NCBI GenBank assembly: GCA_963738325.1
Contig: CAVTWD010000001.1
Coordinates: forward strand, 62,001-126,000
Source: CAVTWD01 sp963738325
Lineage (GTDB): Bacteria; Actinomycetota; Acidimicrobiia; Acidimicrobiales; Ilumatobacteraceae
DNA length: 64,000 nt
Direction: 5' to 3'
The notes under the pieces are model-generated. The model had not been told where the DNA came from, made no database searches, and was given only the letters and a program-made list of their open reading frames with translations. How positions within the stretch are numbered: the stretch's first letter is position 1; every line of letters starts with the position of its first letter. A program made the position numbers and the translations under genes. Of this stretch, positions 8,156 to 19,257 are shown in pieces.

Positions 8156-9231
8156 GTCCTGACCCTCGCTTCGACCCTGCCCGCCGTGCGCTTCCTTCGG
8201 AAGCGGATCAGCGCGAAGGCACCGAGCACCACGAGCCCGATCAGCAGCGTGCCGAGAAAGGCCGACACGTAGTAGCCGACGGTGGGATGGTCGCCGCTGC
8301 CGAAGTCGTAGCCCGGCAACAACGCGTGGCTCCAGAAGTCGCTGTACTTGGCCAACCCGGTCGGCACCGCGCTCAGCCCGTACTCCCTCAGATCGAGCGA
8401 GCCCGGGCCGTCCTCGCCGAAGGCCGTCCCGGACGCGAGCAGCCCGAGCGGCACGAGGGCGGCCATGCCCACCAGACCGGCGGAGATCCATTTCAGGCTG
8501 AGCCGGCGCGGCGGGAGCTGGGCGTCGGATTCGGGAATGGCCCCGTGGTTGATCCGTAGGAGCGGCAGGTTGGCCCGCTGCAGGTAGGTGACGACGCCCG
8601 CGGTGAGCACGAGCTCGACGACCCCGGCCACTGCCAAGTCCGCGAGCAGCATGGCGGGGACCGTCTGCGAGAGGTGGAACGGGGCGTAGAGGGGGATCTT
8701 CGCCCCGCTGGCGCTCGTCTTGTAGAAGAGCTCGGGTTGGAGCCCGAATTCGATGGCGGCGGCCAGGGCGGCGGCGTTGATGCCGACGTAGCCGCCCAGA
8801 CCCGCCGCCAGCGCCCGCCTCGGCGAGGTCAACGAGAGCCGGCGGGCGAGCGTCTTGTACACCGCGTAGCCGACGAACGGCATGACCACCGCCATGTTGA
8901 CCACGTTGAAGCCGAAGGCGAGCACGCCGCCGTCGCCGAAGAAGAGGCACTGGATCAACAAGGCGACGCTCACCGCGACGGTCGCCGCCCACGGCCCGAG
9001 CAGCACCGCGATGAGCACTCCACCGACGGCATGGGCCGTCGTCCCGTCAGGGATCGGGATGTTGAACATCATCACCAAGAAGCAATAGGCGGCTCCGAGG
9101 GCCACGAGGGGGACGTAGCGGTTCTTCACCACTCGCTTCACGTTGCGGCCCGCCGCCATCCAGACGGGCACGGCCACCGCGTAGCCGACGGCGCAGGTCT
9201 GCGGACTCAGGTAGCCGTCCGGGATGTGCAT
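8152..9231 (-). CDS. cbiM: nickel/cobalt transport protein CbiM with fused PDGLE/CbiN-like domain
   Basis: The 359-residue protein begins MHIPDGYLSP; the N-terminal amine and the His at position 2 are the known metal ligands of CbiM/NikM, which fixes the start at 9231. Residues up to about 225 hold the CbiM helices (AYCFLVMMFNIPIPDGTTAHAVGG, FGFNVVNMAVVMPFVGYAVY). After about residue 255 a PDGLE/CbiN-like module follows: LLASGTAFGEDG, WSHALLPGYDF and a final helix FLGTLLIGLVVLGAFALI. Fusion explains the lack of a separate cbiN. It is first in the cbiMQO operon. Upstream there is no B12-box or cobalamin riboswitch; instead a large dyad lies at 9279-9344. Ni2+ versus Co2+ cannot be decided by sequence. 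Confidence 0.92.
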   Translation of the reverse strand: MHIPDGYLSPQTCAVGYAVAVPVWMAAGRNVKRVVKNRYVPLVALGAAYCFLVMMFNIPIPDGTTAHAVGGVLIAVLLGPWAATVAVSVALLIQCLFFGDGGVLAFGFNVVNMAVVMPFVGYAVYKTLARRLSLTSPRRALAAGLGGYVGINAAALAAAIEFGLQPELFYKTSASGAKIPLYAPFHLSQTVPAMLLADLAVAGVVELVLTAGVVTYLQRANLPLLRINHGAIPESDAQLPPRRLSLKWISAGLVGMAALVPLGLLASGTAFGEDGPGSLDLREYGLSAVPTGLAKYSDFWSHALLPGYDFGSGDHPTVGYYVSAFLGTLLIGLVVLGAFALIRFRRKRTAGRVEARVRT

Positions 9232-9278
9232 CGACGTCCCCCTCGGTTTCCTTTGCAGGGCCGTGCGGCCCGCACGTC

Positions 9279-9342
9279 AGCTGCGACCAGCTCGCATCAA
9301 GCAGTGTGGCATGCCGGTCCGGTTGATGCGAGCGGTTCGCAG

Positions 9343-9344
<2 letters not shown>
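9279..9344. promoter_or_regulatory. 66-bp dyad between cbiM and copA
   Basis: Two 22-base arms (9279-9300 and 9323-9344) are inverted copies matching at 20 of 22 positions; the inner ten (CTCGCATCAA and TTGATGCGAG) are perfect. The spacer is centred on a perfect palindrome GGCATGCC (9308-9315) with exactly the same axis of symmetry. The right arm covers the copA stop codon, and the element ends 47 bases before the cbiM start. It could be the operator of a metal regulator for cbiM, or a structured copA 3' end; no T-tract follows on either strand. Confidence 0.55.
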
Positions 9345-11653
<2,309 letters not shown>

Positions 11654-11665
11654 GGCATCAGTGTA
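11654..11665 (-). promoter_or_regulatory. leaderless -10 of copA
   Basis: On the minus strand TACACT is followed by six bases and the GTG start of copA. The hexamer adjoins and partly overlaps the first CsoR-like box, so a bound repressor would block RNA polymerase. Confidence 0.5.
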
Positions 11666-11708
11666 TACCCTAGGGGGGTGTTTGTGCCAAGAACCCCTGG
11701 GGGGTACC
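11661..11708. promoter_or_regulatory. tandem CsoR-like copper operator
   Basis: Two G/C-tract dyads lie side by side: TATACCCTAGGGGGGTG at 11664-11680 and AACCCCTGGGGGGTACCC at 11692-11709. The ACCC-N-GGGGG arrangement flanked by TA pairs matches known CsoR operators such as that of Bacillus copZA. The element sits in the divergent gap between copA and the HAD gene. CsoR releases DNA when it binds Cu+, so copA would be copper-induced. The regulator gene itself is not in the window. Confidence 0.6.
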
Positions 11709-11734
11709 CGGACCGTGCTCCGGACGCCGGCCTC

Positions 11735-11748
11735 TACGCTTCGATCTG
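11735..11748 (+). promoter_or_regulatory. leaderless -10 of HAD gene
   Basis: TACGCT is followed by eight bases and the GTG at 11749. Confidence 0.45.
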
Positions 11749-12363
11749 GTGATCGAAGGAGCTCCTCCTCACCGGGCGGGCCGGCCGTACGACGCAGTGG
11801 CCTTCGACTTCGGGGGCGTGCTCATCCACGCGCTCGTGCCGGCCATCCATCGGCTGGCCGAGCGCATGGCGCTGCCGGCTTCCACGCTGTTGCACGTCTT
11901 GATGGGTGATCCCCATCGGGACAGCGACCATCCCTGGCACCGAGCCGAGCGGGGGGAGCTGGCCGTCGCCGAGATCCAGTCGCTGCTGGCGCCTCACGCC
12001 GCGGCGCGGGGCGTGGTGCTCGGCGGCACCGAGATCGACGACATCCTCTCGCCGGCGATCGACGTCAACGACCGCGTCGTCGCCCGTGTCATCGCGCTGC
12101 GAGCCGAGGGCTACCAGACGGCGCTCGTGACCAACAGCTTCCGCGAGTTCCGCCCGACGCTCGAGGACATGTTCGATCTGGGGGCGCTCTTCGATGTCGT
12201 GGTCGACTCCTCCGAGATCGGCGCGCGGAAGCCCTCTCCCGACGTGTACCGGATCCTGATCGAGCGGCTGGGTCGGCCCCGGCCCGAACGCGTCGTGTTC
12301 CTCGACGACTTCGCCGGCAACGTCGCCGGGCGCGCGCCGCCGGGCTTGTCGCGATCCACGTGA
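11749..12363 (+). CDS. HAD-superfamily hydrolase (frameshifted near 3' end)
   Basis: The protein starts at GTG 11749. Motif I is AVAFDFGGVLI, with Asp as nucleophile but Gly at the usual second Asp position, as in the epoxide-hydrolase N-domain/ACAD10-like HAD subgroup. Motif II is ALVTNSFREF, motif III the Lys in IGARKPSPDVY, and motif IV VVFLDDFAGNV, so the core is intact. After AGN a one-base loss in a G run near 12335 brings an early stop at 12363; the natural tail (AGLVAIHVTDVDAALAELDALL) is in the next frame, which stays open to 12536 and would overlap the converging SPFH gene. Activity is probably small-molecule phosphatase or dehalogenase; substrate unknown. It is divergent from copA. 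Confidence 0.75.
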   Translation: MIEGAPPHRAGRPYDAVAFDFGGVLIHALVPAIHRLAERMALPASTLLHVLMGDPHRDSDHPWHRAERGELAVAEIQSLLAPHAAARGVVLGGTEIDDILSPAIDVNDRVVARVIALRAEGYQTALVTNSFREFRPTLEDMFDLGALFDVVVDSSEIGARKPSPDVYRILIERLGRPRPERVVFLDDFAGNVAGRAPPGLSRST

Positions 12364-12415
12364 CGGATGTGGACGCCGCCCTCGCCGAGCTCGACGCTCT
12401 GCTGACGAGCGGCCC

Positions 12416-13434
12416 TCAGCCCGAGCGGGCCGGTGGAGCGGCGGGGGCCACGGGGCCATTGGGCGGTCGCAGCGGTGGTGACGCGGCGGCCGCCCCGTCG
12501 GCCGGCACGGCGCCGATCACCGACCGCAAGGCCTGAGCGGCACCGAGCAGCCCGGCGCTCTCGTACGGCACCACGATCTTGGTGTTGTCGCTGTCGGCGA
12601 ACTTGGCGAGGGTGTCGAGCTGCAGGATGGCGACCAACGTGGGGTCGGGCTCGGCCTTCATGATCGCCTCGTAGACGGTGGCGATGGCCTGGACTGCGGC
12701 CCTCGGCCTCGAGGATCGCCGCCTGCCGGTCGCCCTCGGCCCGCAGGATAGCCGCCTGCTTCTGCCCTTGGCGCCGACCGCACCGCGGCCTGGGCGTCGC
12801 CCTCGGCCACGTTGATGGCGTACTGTTGCTGGCCCTCGGACTGCAGGATCCTGGCCCGCTTCTCCTGGTCGGCCTGCTTCTGGAGCGCCAGCGCCTGGAG
12901 GATCTGCGGCGGCGGGGCGATCTCGACGATCTCGATGCGGCTGATGCGGATGCCCCACTTGTCGGTGACGACCTCCATCTGCTCTTGGACGTCGGTGTTG
13001 ATGCGCTCGCGCTCGGACAGGGCCTCGTCGAGCGTCATCGTGCCGATCACCGAGCGCAGCGCGGTGCGGGCGAGGGCGTCGATGGCGATGTCGAAGTCGG
13101 CAACGCTGAACAGCGCCTGCTTCGCGTCGACGATCTGCGTGAAGATGGTGGCGTTGACCGTGACCACCACGTTGTCCTTGGTGATGACGTCCTGGCGGTC
13201 GCCGGGGCGAGGCACCTCGCGCATGTCGACGCGCTGGAGGGAGTCGACGAACGGGGTGATGAGCACCAGACCGGGGTCGTGGGTCTTGCGGTACTCGCCG
13301 AGCCGCTTGACCACGCCGACTTGGCCCTGCTGCACGATGTTCACCGACGAGCGCAGCGCGGCCAGCAGGAAGATGACGACGATGACGAGGACGCAGATCC
13401 CCACCACCGCCGCCGAGTTGAGGGCGAGAATCAT
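12416..13434 (-). CDS. SPFH/stomatin-like membrane protein (two frameshifts)
   Basis: The start is ATG 13434, overlapping the nfeD stop (ATGA). A single N-terminal helix (AAVVGICVLVIVVIFLLAAL) is followed by the SPFH domain with VQQGQVGVVKRLGEYRKT, the PGLVLITPFVDSLQRVDMRE segment and DNVVVTVNATIF. A helical coiled-coil region with EIAPPPQILQALALQ and KQADQEKRARILQSEG follows. Two indels near 12775 and 12700 place the middle of the coiled coil (QGQKQAAILRAEGDRQAAIL) in a third frame before the frame recovers at VQAIATVYEAIMKAEPDP. Restored length is about 339 residues. With NfeD it forms the usual pair, thought to organise membrane microdomains. Confidence 0.85.
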
Positions 13435-13937
13435 GTGTCCTCCGGAGTCTGTTCTCGGGCCGGGTCCGGCCTCTCGAGCGCGATGTCGGAAACGCCGTCC
13501 ACCGGCCAGACGGTCAACGTCGTGCCCTTCACCTCGGTGACGAGCACCTTGGTTCCTGGCGGGATGGCGCGGTCGCTGCCGCTCACGGCCAGCCAGCGTT
13601 CACCGGCGAGGCGGACGTGGCCCATGCGGGAGCCGTCGCCCACCTCGTCGAGCGTGAACACCTCCTGGCCGACGAGACCGCCGTGCACGCCGGGGCCCAT
13701 CAGCGCCCCGGGATGGCGGCGCTCGACCACCCGGCTCACGGCGGGTCGTACCCAGACGATGCCGGCCGCCGCCGCGACCACTGCGGCGACCACTTGGAGG
13801 GCGATGAGATCGGGGGCGATGGCGGCCACGACGGCGGCGGCGAGCGCGCCGATGCCCGCGAAGAGCAGGTAGAACGCGCGGTGGTGCAACTCGAGACCGA
13901 GGAGCACGACGCCCACAACGATCCAGATGACGGCCAC
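13431..13937 (-). CDS. NfeD-like membrane protein
   Basis: The start is GTG 13937, supported by GGAGG with a six-base spacing; reading further upstream only follows the shadow of the MFS gene. The 168 residues contain three to four hydrophobic helices (WIVVGVVLLGLEL, LLFAGIGALAAAVVAAIAP, LQVVAAVVAAAAGIVWV) and then a C-terminal OB-fold-like domain: VGQEVFTLDEVGDGSRMGHVRLAGERWLA, IPPGTKVLVTEVKGTTLTV. This is the NfeD layout without the ClpP-like protease domain. Its stop overlaps the SPFH start, so the two are translationally coupled, and the proteins very likely interact. Confidence 0.85.
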   Translation of the reverse strand: MAVIWIVVGVVLLGLELHHRAFYLLFAGIGALAAAVVAAIAPDLIALQVVAAVVAAAAGIVWVRPAVSRVVERRHPGALMGPGVHGGLVGQEVFTLDEVGDGSRMGHVRLAGERWLAVSGSDRAIPPGTKVLVTEVKGTTLTVWPVDGVSDIALERPDPAREQTPEDT

Positions 13938-14031
13938 CGTCAACCTCCGCAGACCACTGTAGGGCCGAGAGCGCCTCCCGCGGCACCGCGGAGTAGGAGC
14001 CTGACGCTGCCGTCTGGTCGAATGGGCGGCC

Positions 14032-15264
14032 GTGGAGAGCATGCCGCCGCCGGAGGCCGGCGGCCCGCTGCTCACACCGAGGATGCTCGGCATCATCCTG
14101 TCGGGTCTGTTCTTCTTCCTCTCCGCGGGGACGGTCATCCCCGTGCTGCCCCACTTCATCGAGGACGAGCTCGGCGGGGGCAGCTTGGCGGTGGGCGTGG
14201 TGGTCGGCGCCTTCTCGTTCTCCGCGGTGCTCACGCGCCCGACCGCGGGACGGATGGGGAACCGGGTCGGGCGGCGGCGGTTGATGATCGTGGGCGGGTT
14301 GGTCGCCGGCGCGTCGCTGGCCGCGTACGGCCTCGCCCCCAGCGTCGCCGTGCTGGTGCTGCTCCGGCTCGTCACGGGCGTGGGCGAGGGCCTGTTCTTC
14401 ACGGGTTCGGCCACCTTGGTCGCCGATCTCGCCCCACCGGCACGCCGGGGCGAAGCCCTCAGCTACTACTCCGTGGCCGTCTATCTCGGGCTCGGGCTCG
14501 GGCCGTCGCTCGGCCAAGGCGTGTCCGACAGTGCGGGCTCGGCCTGGGCGTTCGCGGTCGCCGGCGGGGCGGCGGCGGTGGCGGCACTCGTGGCCGTGCT
14601 GCTCCCCGACCTCCGGCCCACGCTCACGGAACCCGAGGCGCGCCAGCCGCTGGTGCACCGCAAGGCCCTCGGCCCGGGGGCCGTGCTCGCCCTCGGCCTG
14701 ATGGGTTTCACGGCCTTCCAGGCCTTCGTGCCGTTGTACGCGGACACCATCGGCCTCGCCACGTCCCAGTACGTCTTCCTGCTCTACGCCGCAGTCGTGC
14801 TGTGCGTGCGCGTGTTCGGAGCGCGGATCCCAGACCACTTCGGCGCGCCCCGCACGGGCACGGCAGCGACGCTCGGCATCGCCGCGGGGCTCACGATCAT
14901 GGCGGCCGTGGCGACGGCGGGCGGGCTCTATCTGGGTGCAGCCGTGCTCGGCCTTGGCATGGCGCTGCAGTACCCGGCGCTCATGGCCATGGCCGTGAAC
15001 CGGGCCGAGGATCACGAGCGGGCCGCGGTCGTGGGCACGTTCACCGCCTTCTTCGACCTTGCCCAAGGCGCGGGCGGCCTGATCCTCGGCGGCGTCGCCG
15101 CGCTCGGGGGCTACCGGGCCAGCTTCGCGGGCGGCGCCGTCTGCGCGCTCGGCGCGCTCGCCCTGCTCCGGCTGCGAGTGGCGCCGACGCGCACCATCAC
15201 GGCGGTGCCGGCCGAGAAGTTGCTCGCCGAGCCGGAGGCCTGGGTGCCGCCCGGAGCCGAGTGA
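14032..15264 (+). CDS. MFS transporter
   Basis: The 410-residue protein starts at GTG 14032 and holds about twelve transmembrane helices. Landmarks are MLGIILSGLFFFLSAGTVIPVLP in helix 1, the loop 2-3 motif RPTAGRMGNRVGRRRLM (the MFS A-motif), RLVTGVGEGLFFTGSATLVADL in helix 4 and a weaker second A-like loop in the C half (RIPDHFGAPRTGT). It resembles drug/metabolite exporters of the DHA type. Neighbouring genes give no hint of substrate: nfeD/SPFH diverge upstream and glgC converges 25 bases downstream. Confidence 0.85.
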   Translation: MESMPPPEAGGPLLTPRMLGIILSGLFFFLSAGTVIPVLPHFIEDELGGGSLAVGVVVGAFSFSAVLTRPTAGRMGNRVGRRRLMIVGGLVAGASLAAYGLAPSVAVLVLLRLVTGVGEGLFFTGSATLVADLAPPARRGEALSYYSVAVYLGLGLGPSLGQGVSDSAGSAWAFAVAGGAAAVAALVAVLLPDLRPTLTEPEARQPLVHRKALGPGAVLALGLMGFTAFQAFVPLYADTIGLATSQYVFLLYAAVVLCVRVFGARIPDHFGAPRTGTAATLGIAAGLTIMAAVATAGGLYLGAAVLGLGMALQYPALMAMAVNRAEDHERAAVVGTFTAFFDLAQGAGGLILGGVAALGGYRASFAGGAVCALGALALLRLRVAPTRTITAVPAEKLLAEPEAWVPPGAE

Positions 15265-15289
15265 CGCGTGCCGCGTAGGCCCCTTCGCT

Positions 15290-16537
15290 TCATTCGAGCG
15301 TCTGCTCCTTCGCCACCACGACCACACCTGAGCTCGAGAGGGCGAAGCGATCGCCGTCTCGGCCCGCGTCCAGCCCGATCTCGTAGCCGGCCGGCACGAC
15401 CACGTTCTTGTCGATCACGCAACGGTGCAGCCGCGCCCCGGCTCCAACCCGCACCCCCGAGAAGAGGATGGCATCGGTGATCTCGGCCCCGGTCTCGATG
15501 AAGACGTCCGGCCCGAGGATGGAGTGGTTCACCCGCCCTCCCGAGACGATCGAGCCGGCGCACAACAGGGTGTTGGTCACGTGGGCGGGGGCCCAGTCCC
15601 TGCCGCTGGCGAGCTTGGCCGGCGGGAGCGGCAGTTGCAGGCTGTAGACGGGCCACTCGGGGTTGTACAGGTTGAACCGAGGGAGCGGCGCGAGCAGCTC
15701 CATGTTGGCGTCGTAGTAGGCGTCGATCGTGCCGACGTCACGCCAGTACCCCTGTTCGCGCTCCTCCTGGCCCGGGATCACGTTGGTGGAGAAGTCGTAC
15801 ACGTGGGCGACGCCCGCGTCGGTCAGCGCGGGGATCACGTCGCCGCCGACATCGGTCGTCGCCGGCCTGGACTCGTCGGGGGTCACGACGTCGCACAGGA
15901 CGTCGGTGTCGAACACGTAGTTGCCCATCGACGCGAGGGCCAGCGACGGATGGCCGGGCATGGCCGGTGGGTCCGCCGGCTTCTCCAAGAACTGCTGGAT
16001 CCTGCCCGAGTCGGAGGCGTCGATGATCCCGAAGCCGCTCGCCTCCTCGATGGGCACGGGGATGGCGGCCACGGTCACCCCGGCGCCCGTCTCGAGGTGA
16101 TGGGCCACCATCTGGCGCGGGTCCATGTGGTAGATGTGATCCGCGCCGAAGACGCAGACGATGTCGGGGCGCTCGTCGCTGATCAGGTTCAGGTTCTGGT
16201 AGATCGCGTCGGCCGATCCCGAGAACCAGTAGGGGCCTCTTCGCATCTGCGCCGGCACGGGCGTCACGTAGCTGCCGAGCATGTGGGAGAACCGCCACGT
16301 CTGGGTGATGTGCCGGTCGAGGCTGTGGCTCTTGTACTGGGTGAGCACGACGATCTTCAGGTAGCCCGCGTTGGCGAAGTTCGACAGCACGAAGTCGATG
16401 AGGCGGTAGGAGCCGCCGAAGGGTACGGCCGGCTTGGCCCGGTCAGCGGTGAGCGGGGCCAGGCGGCGCCCCTCTCCGCCCGCGAGCACGAGGGTGAGGA
16501 CCTTCGGCTCGCGCCGCGGGGGTGAGCCTGTCGTCAT
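15290..16537 (-). CDS. glgC: glucose-1-phosphate adenylyltransferase GlgC
   Basis: The start is ATG 16537, with GAGGAG five bases upstream; an in-frame ATG further left lies in the glgA tail. The 415-residue enzyme has the pyrophosphorylase signature LVLAGGEGRRLAPLTADRAK, sugar-binding PAVPFGGSYRLIDF, catalytic SGSADAIYQN and GADHIYHMD, GFGIIDASDSGRI with FLEKP, and a C-terminal left-handed beta-helix (VNHSILGPDVFIETGAEITD). It makes ADP-glucose from ATP and glucose-1-phosphate for glycogen or related glucans. It follows glgA by 34 bases on the same strand, so the two probably form an operon; allosteric control is usual for the family. Confidence 0.93.
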   Translation of the reverse strand: MTTGSPPRREPKVLTLVLAGGEGRRLAPLTADRAKPAVPFGGSYRLIDFVLSNFANAGYLKIVVLTQYKSHSLDRHITQTWRFSHMLGSYVTPVPAQMRRGPYWFSGSADAIYQNLNLISDERPDIVCVFGADHIYHMDPRQMVAHHLETGAGVTVAAIPVPIEEASGFGIIDASDSGRIQQFLEKPADPPAMPGHPSLALASMGNYVFDTDVLCDVVTPDESRPATTDVGGDVIPALTDAGVAHVYDFSTNVIPGQEEREQGYWRDVGTIDAYYDANMELLAPLPRFNLYNPEWPVYSLQLPLPPAKLASGRDWAPAHVTNTLLCAGSIVSGGRVNHSILGPDVFIETGAEITDAILFSGVRVGAGARLHRCVIDKNVVVPAGYEIGLDAGRDGDRFALSSSGVVVVAKEQTLE

Positions 16538-16571
16538 CGCGGCTCCTCGCGCCGGAGGGATGAACCGGTCG

Positions 16572-17969
16572 TCATCGTGCCTCCCCGACCAGGCGTCGGT
16601 AATGGTCCGCATGGCGCCGGGCTGGCTCCCGCCACGACCAGTCCTCGGTCATGCCCCGGAGGCGGGAGGCGGCGTGGCGTTCGGCATGGTCGAGGTGGCG
16701 CACGGCGCGGTGGAGCGCGTCCAGCACGCCCAGCTGGCTCACCTCGAGCGCCACGATGCCCGTGCCCTCGGACGGATGGCGGTCGACGTCGACGACCGTG
16801 TCGTGCAGACCACCGACATCGGTCACGACGGGCATCGCCCCGTAACGCATCGCTTGCATCTGGGCCAGCCCGCAGGGCTCGAAGCGGCTGGGCATCAACA
16901 ACAAGTCGGCCCCGCCGAAGAGGCGGTGAGCAAGCGCTTCGTCGTATCCCTGACGAAAGGCCACGACGCCCGGGTTGGCCGCCGCCGCGGCGTGGAGGCC
17001 ACTGGCCAGGCCCGGGTCGCCTTCGCCCAGCACCGCGAGCCCCGAGCAGAGCGGCGCGAGGAACGGTACGCACGCCGCCGCGAGGTCGACGCCCTTCTGC
17101 TCGGCGAGCCGAGTCACCATGGCCGCGATCGGGCGGTCCGGATGGAGCCCGAGCTCTGCGGCGAGGGCCAGCCGGCAGGCGTGCTTGGGTTGCGGGTCAG
17201 CCGGGGTGAAGCGGCGCACCAAGAGGGCGTCGGTGCCCGGATCCCATCGCGTCGTGTCGATCCCGTTCAAGATCCCGACGACGCGGTCGCCGGCCTCGCG
17301 CAGGAGCCCGTCGAGACCGACGCCGGCCTCGGGAGTGCGGATCTCCTCCGCGTAGGTGGGGCTGACCGCGACGACGAGGTCGGCCAACCGAATGGCCCCG
17401 GCCATCGGGTTGCAATCCCAGCCGTGGCGGAACGCCTCGCGGTGATGCGGGAAGGCCTCGAGCCAGCCAGCGTTGGCCCACCCTTGGAACCCGATCGTGT
17501 GGATGGTGAGCACGGTGGGCGGTGGCGCGGGAAGGAAGGCGAGGGTGGCGGCGGTGTGCCAGTCGTTCAGGTGGATGACGTCGGGCCGCGTGGCGGTGGC
17601 GATGGCGGCGACCGCGGCCGAGAAGCCGAAGAAGCGGACATCGTTGTCGGGCCATCCCCCCCCCTCGTTCGTGACATACGGGTGCGGCCGGGCGATGCCC
17701 GCCGTCGAGACGAGGGTGACAGGGCCGCTTCCCTCGACAAGGCCGCGACGGACGGACGCGGGGGAGGCCCACAGCGGCACGTCGAGCTCGGCGCGCGTCT
17801 CGCCCGACAAGGGTGTCCTCGCGTAGTCGGGGAGCACGACTTCGAGCTCGACGTCGTCGGCGATGCCCGGTTCACGGAGGGCGGCGACGAGGCCGGCCGC
17901 GGCCTGGCCGAGCCCGCCGACGCGGGCCACGGGGGCGAACTCCGCTGTAGCGAACAGCACACGGATCAC
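16572..17969 (-). CDS. glgA: glycogen synthase GlgA (GT5)
   Basis: The start is GTG 17969; residues VIRVLFATAEFAPVARVGGLG place the family N-terminal KxGGLG-type ADP-glucose-binding motif (here RVGGLG) at the right distance. The 465-residue enzyme continues with DVIHLNDWHTA, VLTIHTIGFQG, ILNGIDTTRWDP, VTRLAEQKGVDL and the acceptor/donor region LLLMPSRFEPCGLAQMQAMRYG. These identify a family 5 ADP-glucose glucosyltransferase rather than the GT4 maltose-phosphate-forming GlgM. It transfers glucose to a growing alpha-1,4-glucan. An AAGGAT hexamer six bases before the GTG could be either a ribosome-binding site or a weak leaderless -10. Confidence 0.92.
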   Translation of the reverse strand: MIRVLFATAEFAPVARVGGLGQAAAGLVAALREPGIADDVELEVVLPDYARTPLSGETRAELDVPLWASPASVRRGLVEGSGPVTLVSTAGIARPHPYVTNEGGGWPDNDVRFFGFSAAVAAIATATRPDVIHLNDWHTAATLAFLPAPPPTVLTIHTIGFQGWANAGWLEAFPHHREAFRHGWDCNPMAGAIRLADLVVAVSPTYAEEIRTPEAGVGLDGLLREAGDRVVGILNGIDTTRWDPGTDALLVRRFTPADPQPKHACRLALAAELGLHPDRPIAAMVTRLAEQKGVDLAAACVPFLAPLCSGLAVLGEGDPGLASGLHAAAAANPGVVAFRQGYDEALAHRLFGGADLLLMPSRFEPCGLAQMQAMRYGAMPVVTDVGGLHDTVVDVDRHPSEGTGIVALEVSQLGVLDALHRAVRHLDHAERHAASRLRGMTEDWSWREPARRHADHYRRLVGEAR

Positions 17970-18140
17970 GGTTGCATCCTTGCCGAAGCGTCGGGCGCGC
18001 GGCGCGATCCCGATCCCGTCGCCAAGACCTCCGCCTGTCGGGCCAGGCCGCCGAACGTGCGGACTTCGCACGATCAGCTGCCTCGTTCGCCGCCACCGGA
18101 GGAGGCGCCGCGCGAGGAGACTGCCAATCGGACGCCCTCT

Positions 18141-19241
18141 TCACCGCGGCGGCCAGAGGTGGGTGAAGCACCGATCGTCCAGGCGGCCGGGGGACCACCG
18201 ACCCCACATCGTCAGCGCCGTCCGAGCGGTGCGCTCAGTCCAGGCGATGGTGGCCGGGTCGGCGATGCGGCGCACGGTCTGGATCACGCCCGTCTCGTAG
18301 ATCGAGTAGCCGGTCCACGTGCCCGGATGGTCCTTCGGCGACCCCACCTCGGTGATCACGACCGGGCCATGGTGCCGGCGGCGATGGCGGTGGCTGTGCC
18401 CCGTGGTCACGAGGGTGGCCGGATTCGCGGCGGCGACGGCAGCGAGCACTGCCTTCGCCTCGGCGCCGAGAAGCCCGGGCGGGAGGTAGGTCGGCACGGG
18501 GGTCCGCATGATCTGGTGATGGGTGGCGAGGAGCACCGGCCCCGGCGCCTCCCGTAGCGCCTGGGTGATGGCGGGGAGGCGGGGCGTCAGGCGGCCCCGG
18601 TCCCGCAGCGGCCACACCGAGTTGGCCGCGACCACGCGGATGCCGGGCAGGTCGACATGGGCGACGTCGCGGACGAGGTCGAGCCCGTAGTGGGCGATCG
18701 CCGCGTCCGCCCCGCGATGGTGGTGATTACCGCCGTCGTGGTTGCCCGGGAGCAGCACCAGTGGCACCGGGAAGCCGGTCAGGGCCTCGGCGACGAGCGC
18801 GTACTGGCCCGGACGGTTGTCGTCGGCCAGGTCTCCCTTGATGACGACGAGATCGGGGTCCCAGTCCCGGATCTCGGCGAGGGCGGCGCGCAGGCACCAC
18901 ACCGGGTGGGCGCGGGCTGGATCAGGGTGAGAGCGGTAGCGGGGCAGGATGCCGAAGGCGACCTCGCCCAGGTGCAGGTCGTTGAGGGTTGCGATCCTGG
19001 CGAGCACCGGGCCTGGGGGTGGGACGAGGGTCGAGGCGCTCCCGACCCGCGCCCCGTCGAGCACGACGGGGTAGGAGCGCCCGGGCTCGAGCCCGTCGAG
19101 GCGCACCGCTCCCGGTCGCGTCCCGCCGCGCACCCGGGCGCACGGTGCGCCGACGGCGAGCTCGTGATCGCCCTCGGCCAGCGCGTGCCAGTCCAGCTGC
19201 ACCGCCGTGGGTTCGACCGCGAAGACCCGCAAGGGTGGCAA
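18141..19241 (-). CDS. calcineurin-like metallophosphoesterase with N-terminal beta-sandwich
   Basis: The 366-residue protein probably starts at TTG 19241, with GGAG eight bases upstream, just after the pepN stop. Residues 1-75 look like a fibronectin-III-type sandwich (AVQLDWHALAEGDHELAVG ... LEPGRSYPVVLDG), as in purple-acid-phosphatase-like proteins. The catalytic domain carries the dinuclear metal motifs in order: NDLHLG, KGDLADD, GNHDGG, ATHH and TGHSHRHR. No signal peptide is seen, so it should be cytosolic. Phosphodiesterase or phosphatase activity is expected; substrate unknown. It appears to be cotranscribed with pepN. Confidence 0.85.
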   Translation of the reverse strand: MPPLRVFAVEPTAVQLDWHALAEGDHELAVGAPCARVRGGTRPGAVRLDGLEPGRSYPVVLDGARVGSASTLVPPPGPVLARIATLNDLHLGEVAFGILPRYRSHPDPARAHPVWCLRAALAEIRDWDPDLVVIKGDLADDNRPGQYALVAEALTGFPVPLVLLPGNHDGGNHHHRGADAAIAHYGLDLVRDVAHVDLPGIRVVAANSVWPLRDRGRLTPRLPAITQALREAPGPVLLATHHQIMRTPVPTYLPPGLLGAEAKAVLAAVAAANPATLVTTGHSHRHRRRHHGPVVITEVGSPKDHPGTWTGYSIYETGVIQTVRRIADPATIAWTERTARTALTMWGRWSPGRLDDRCFTHLWPPR

Positions 19242-19257
19242 GCAGGAAGCTCCAATG

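Noticed and set aside
8156..8992. Extension of CbiQ over cbiM
   Set aside because: The overlap would be antiparallel to nothing but parallel to cbiM codons in another frame, with no motif; the GTGA junction at 8152-8155 gives a normal CbiQ.
9232..9342. Cobalamin riboswitch ahead of cbiM
   Set aside because: No B12 box or GCCACTG core is present; the region is a symmetric dyad instead.
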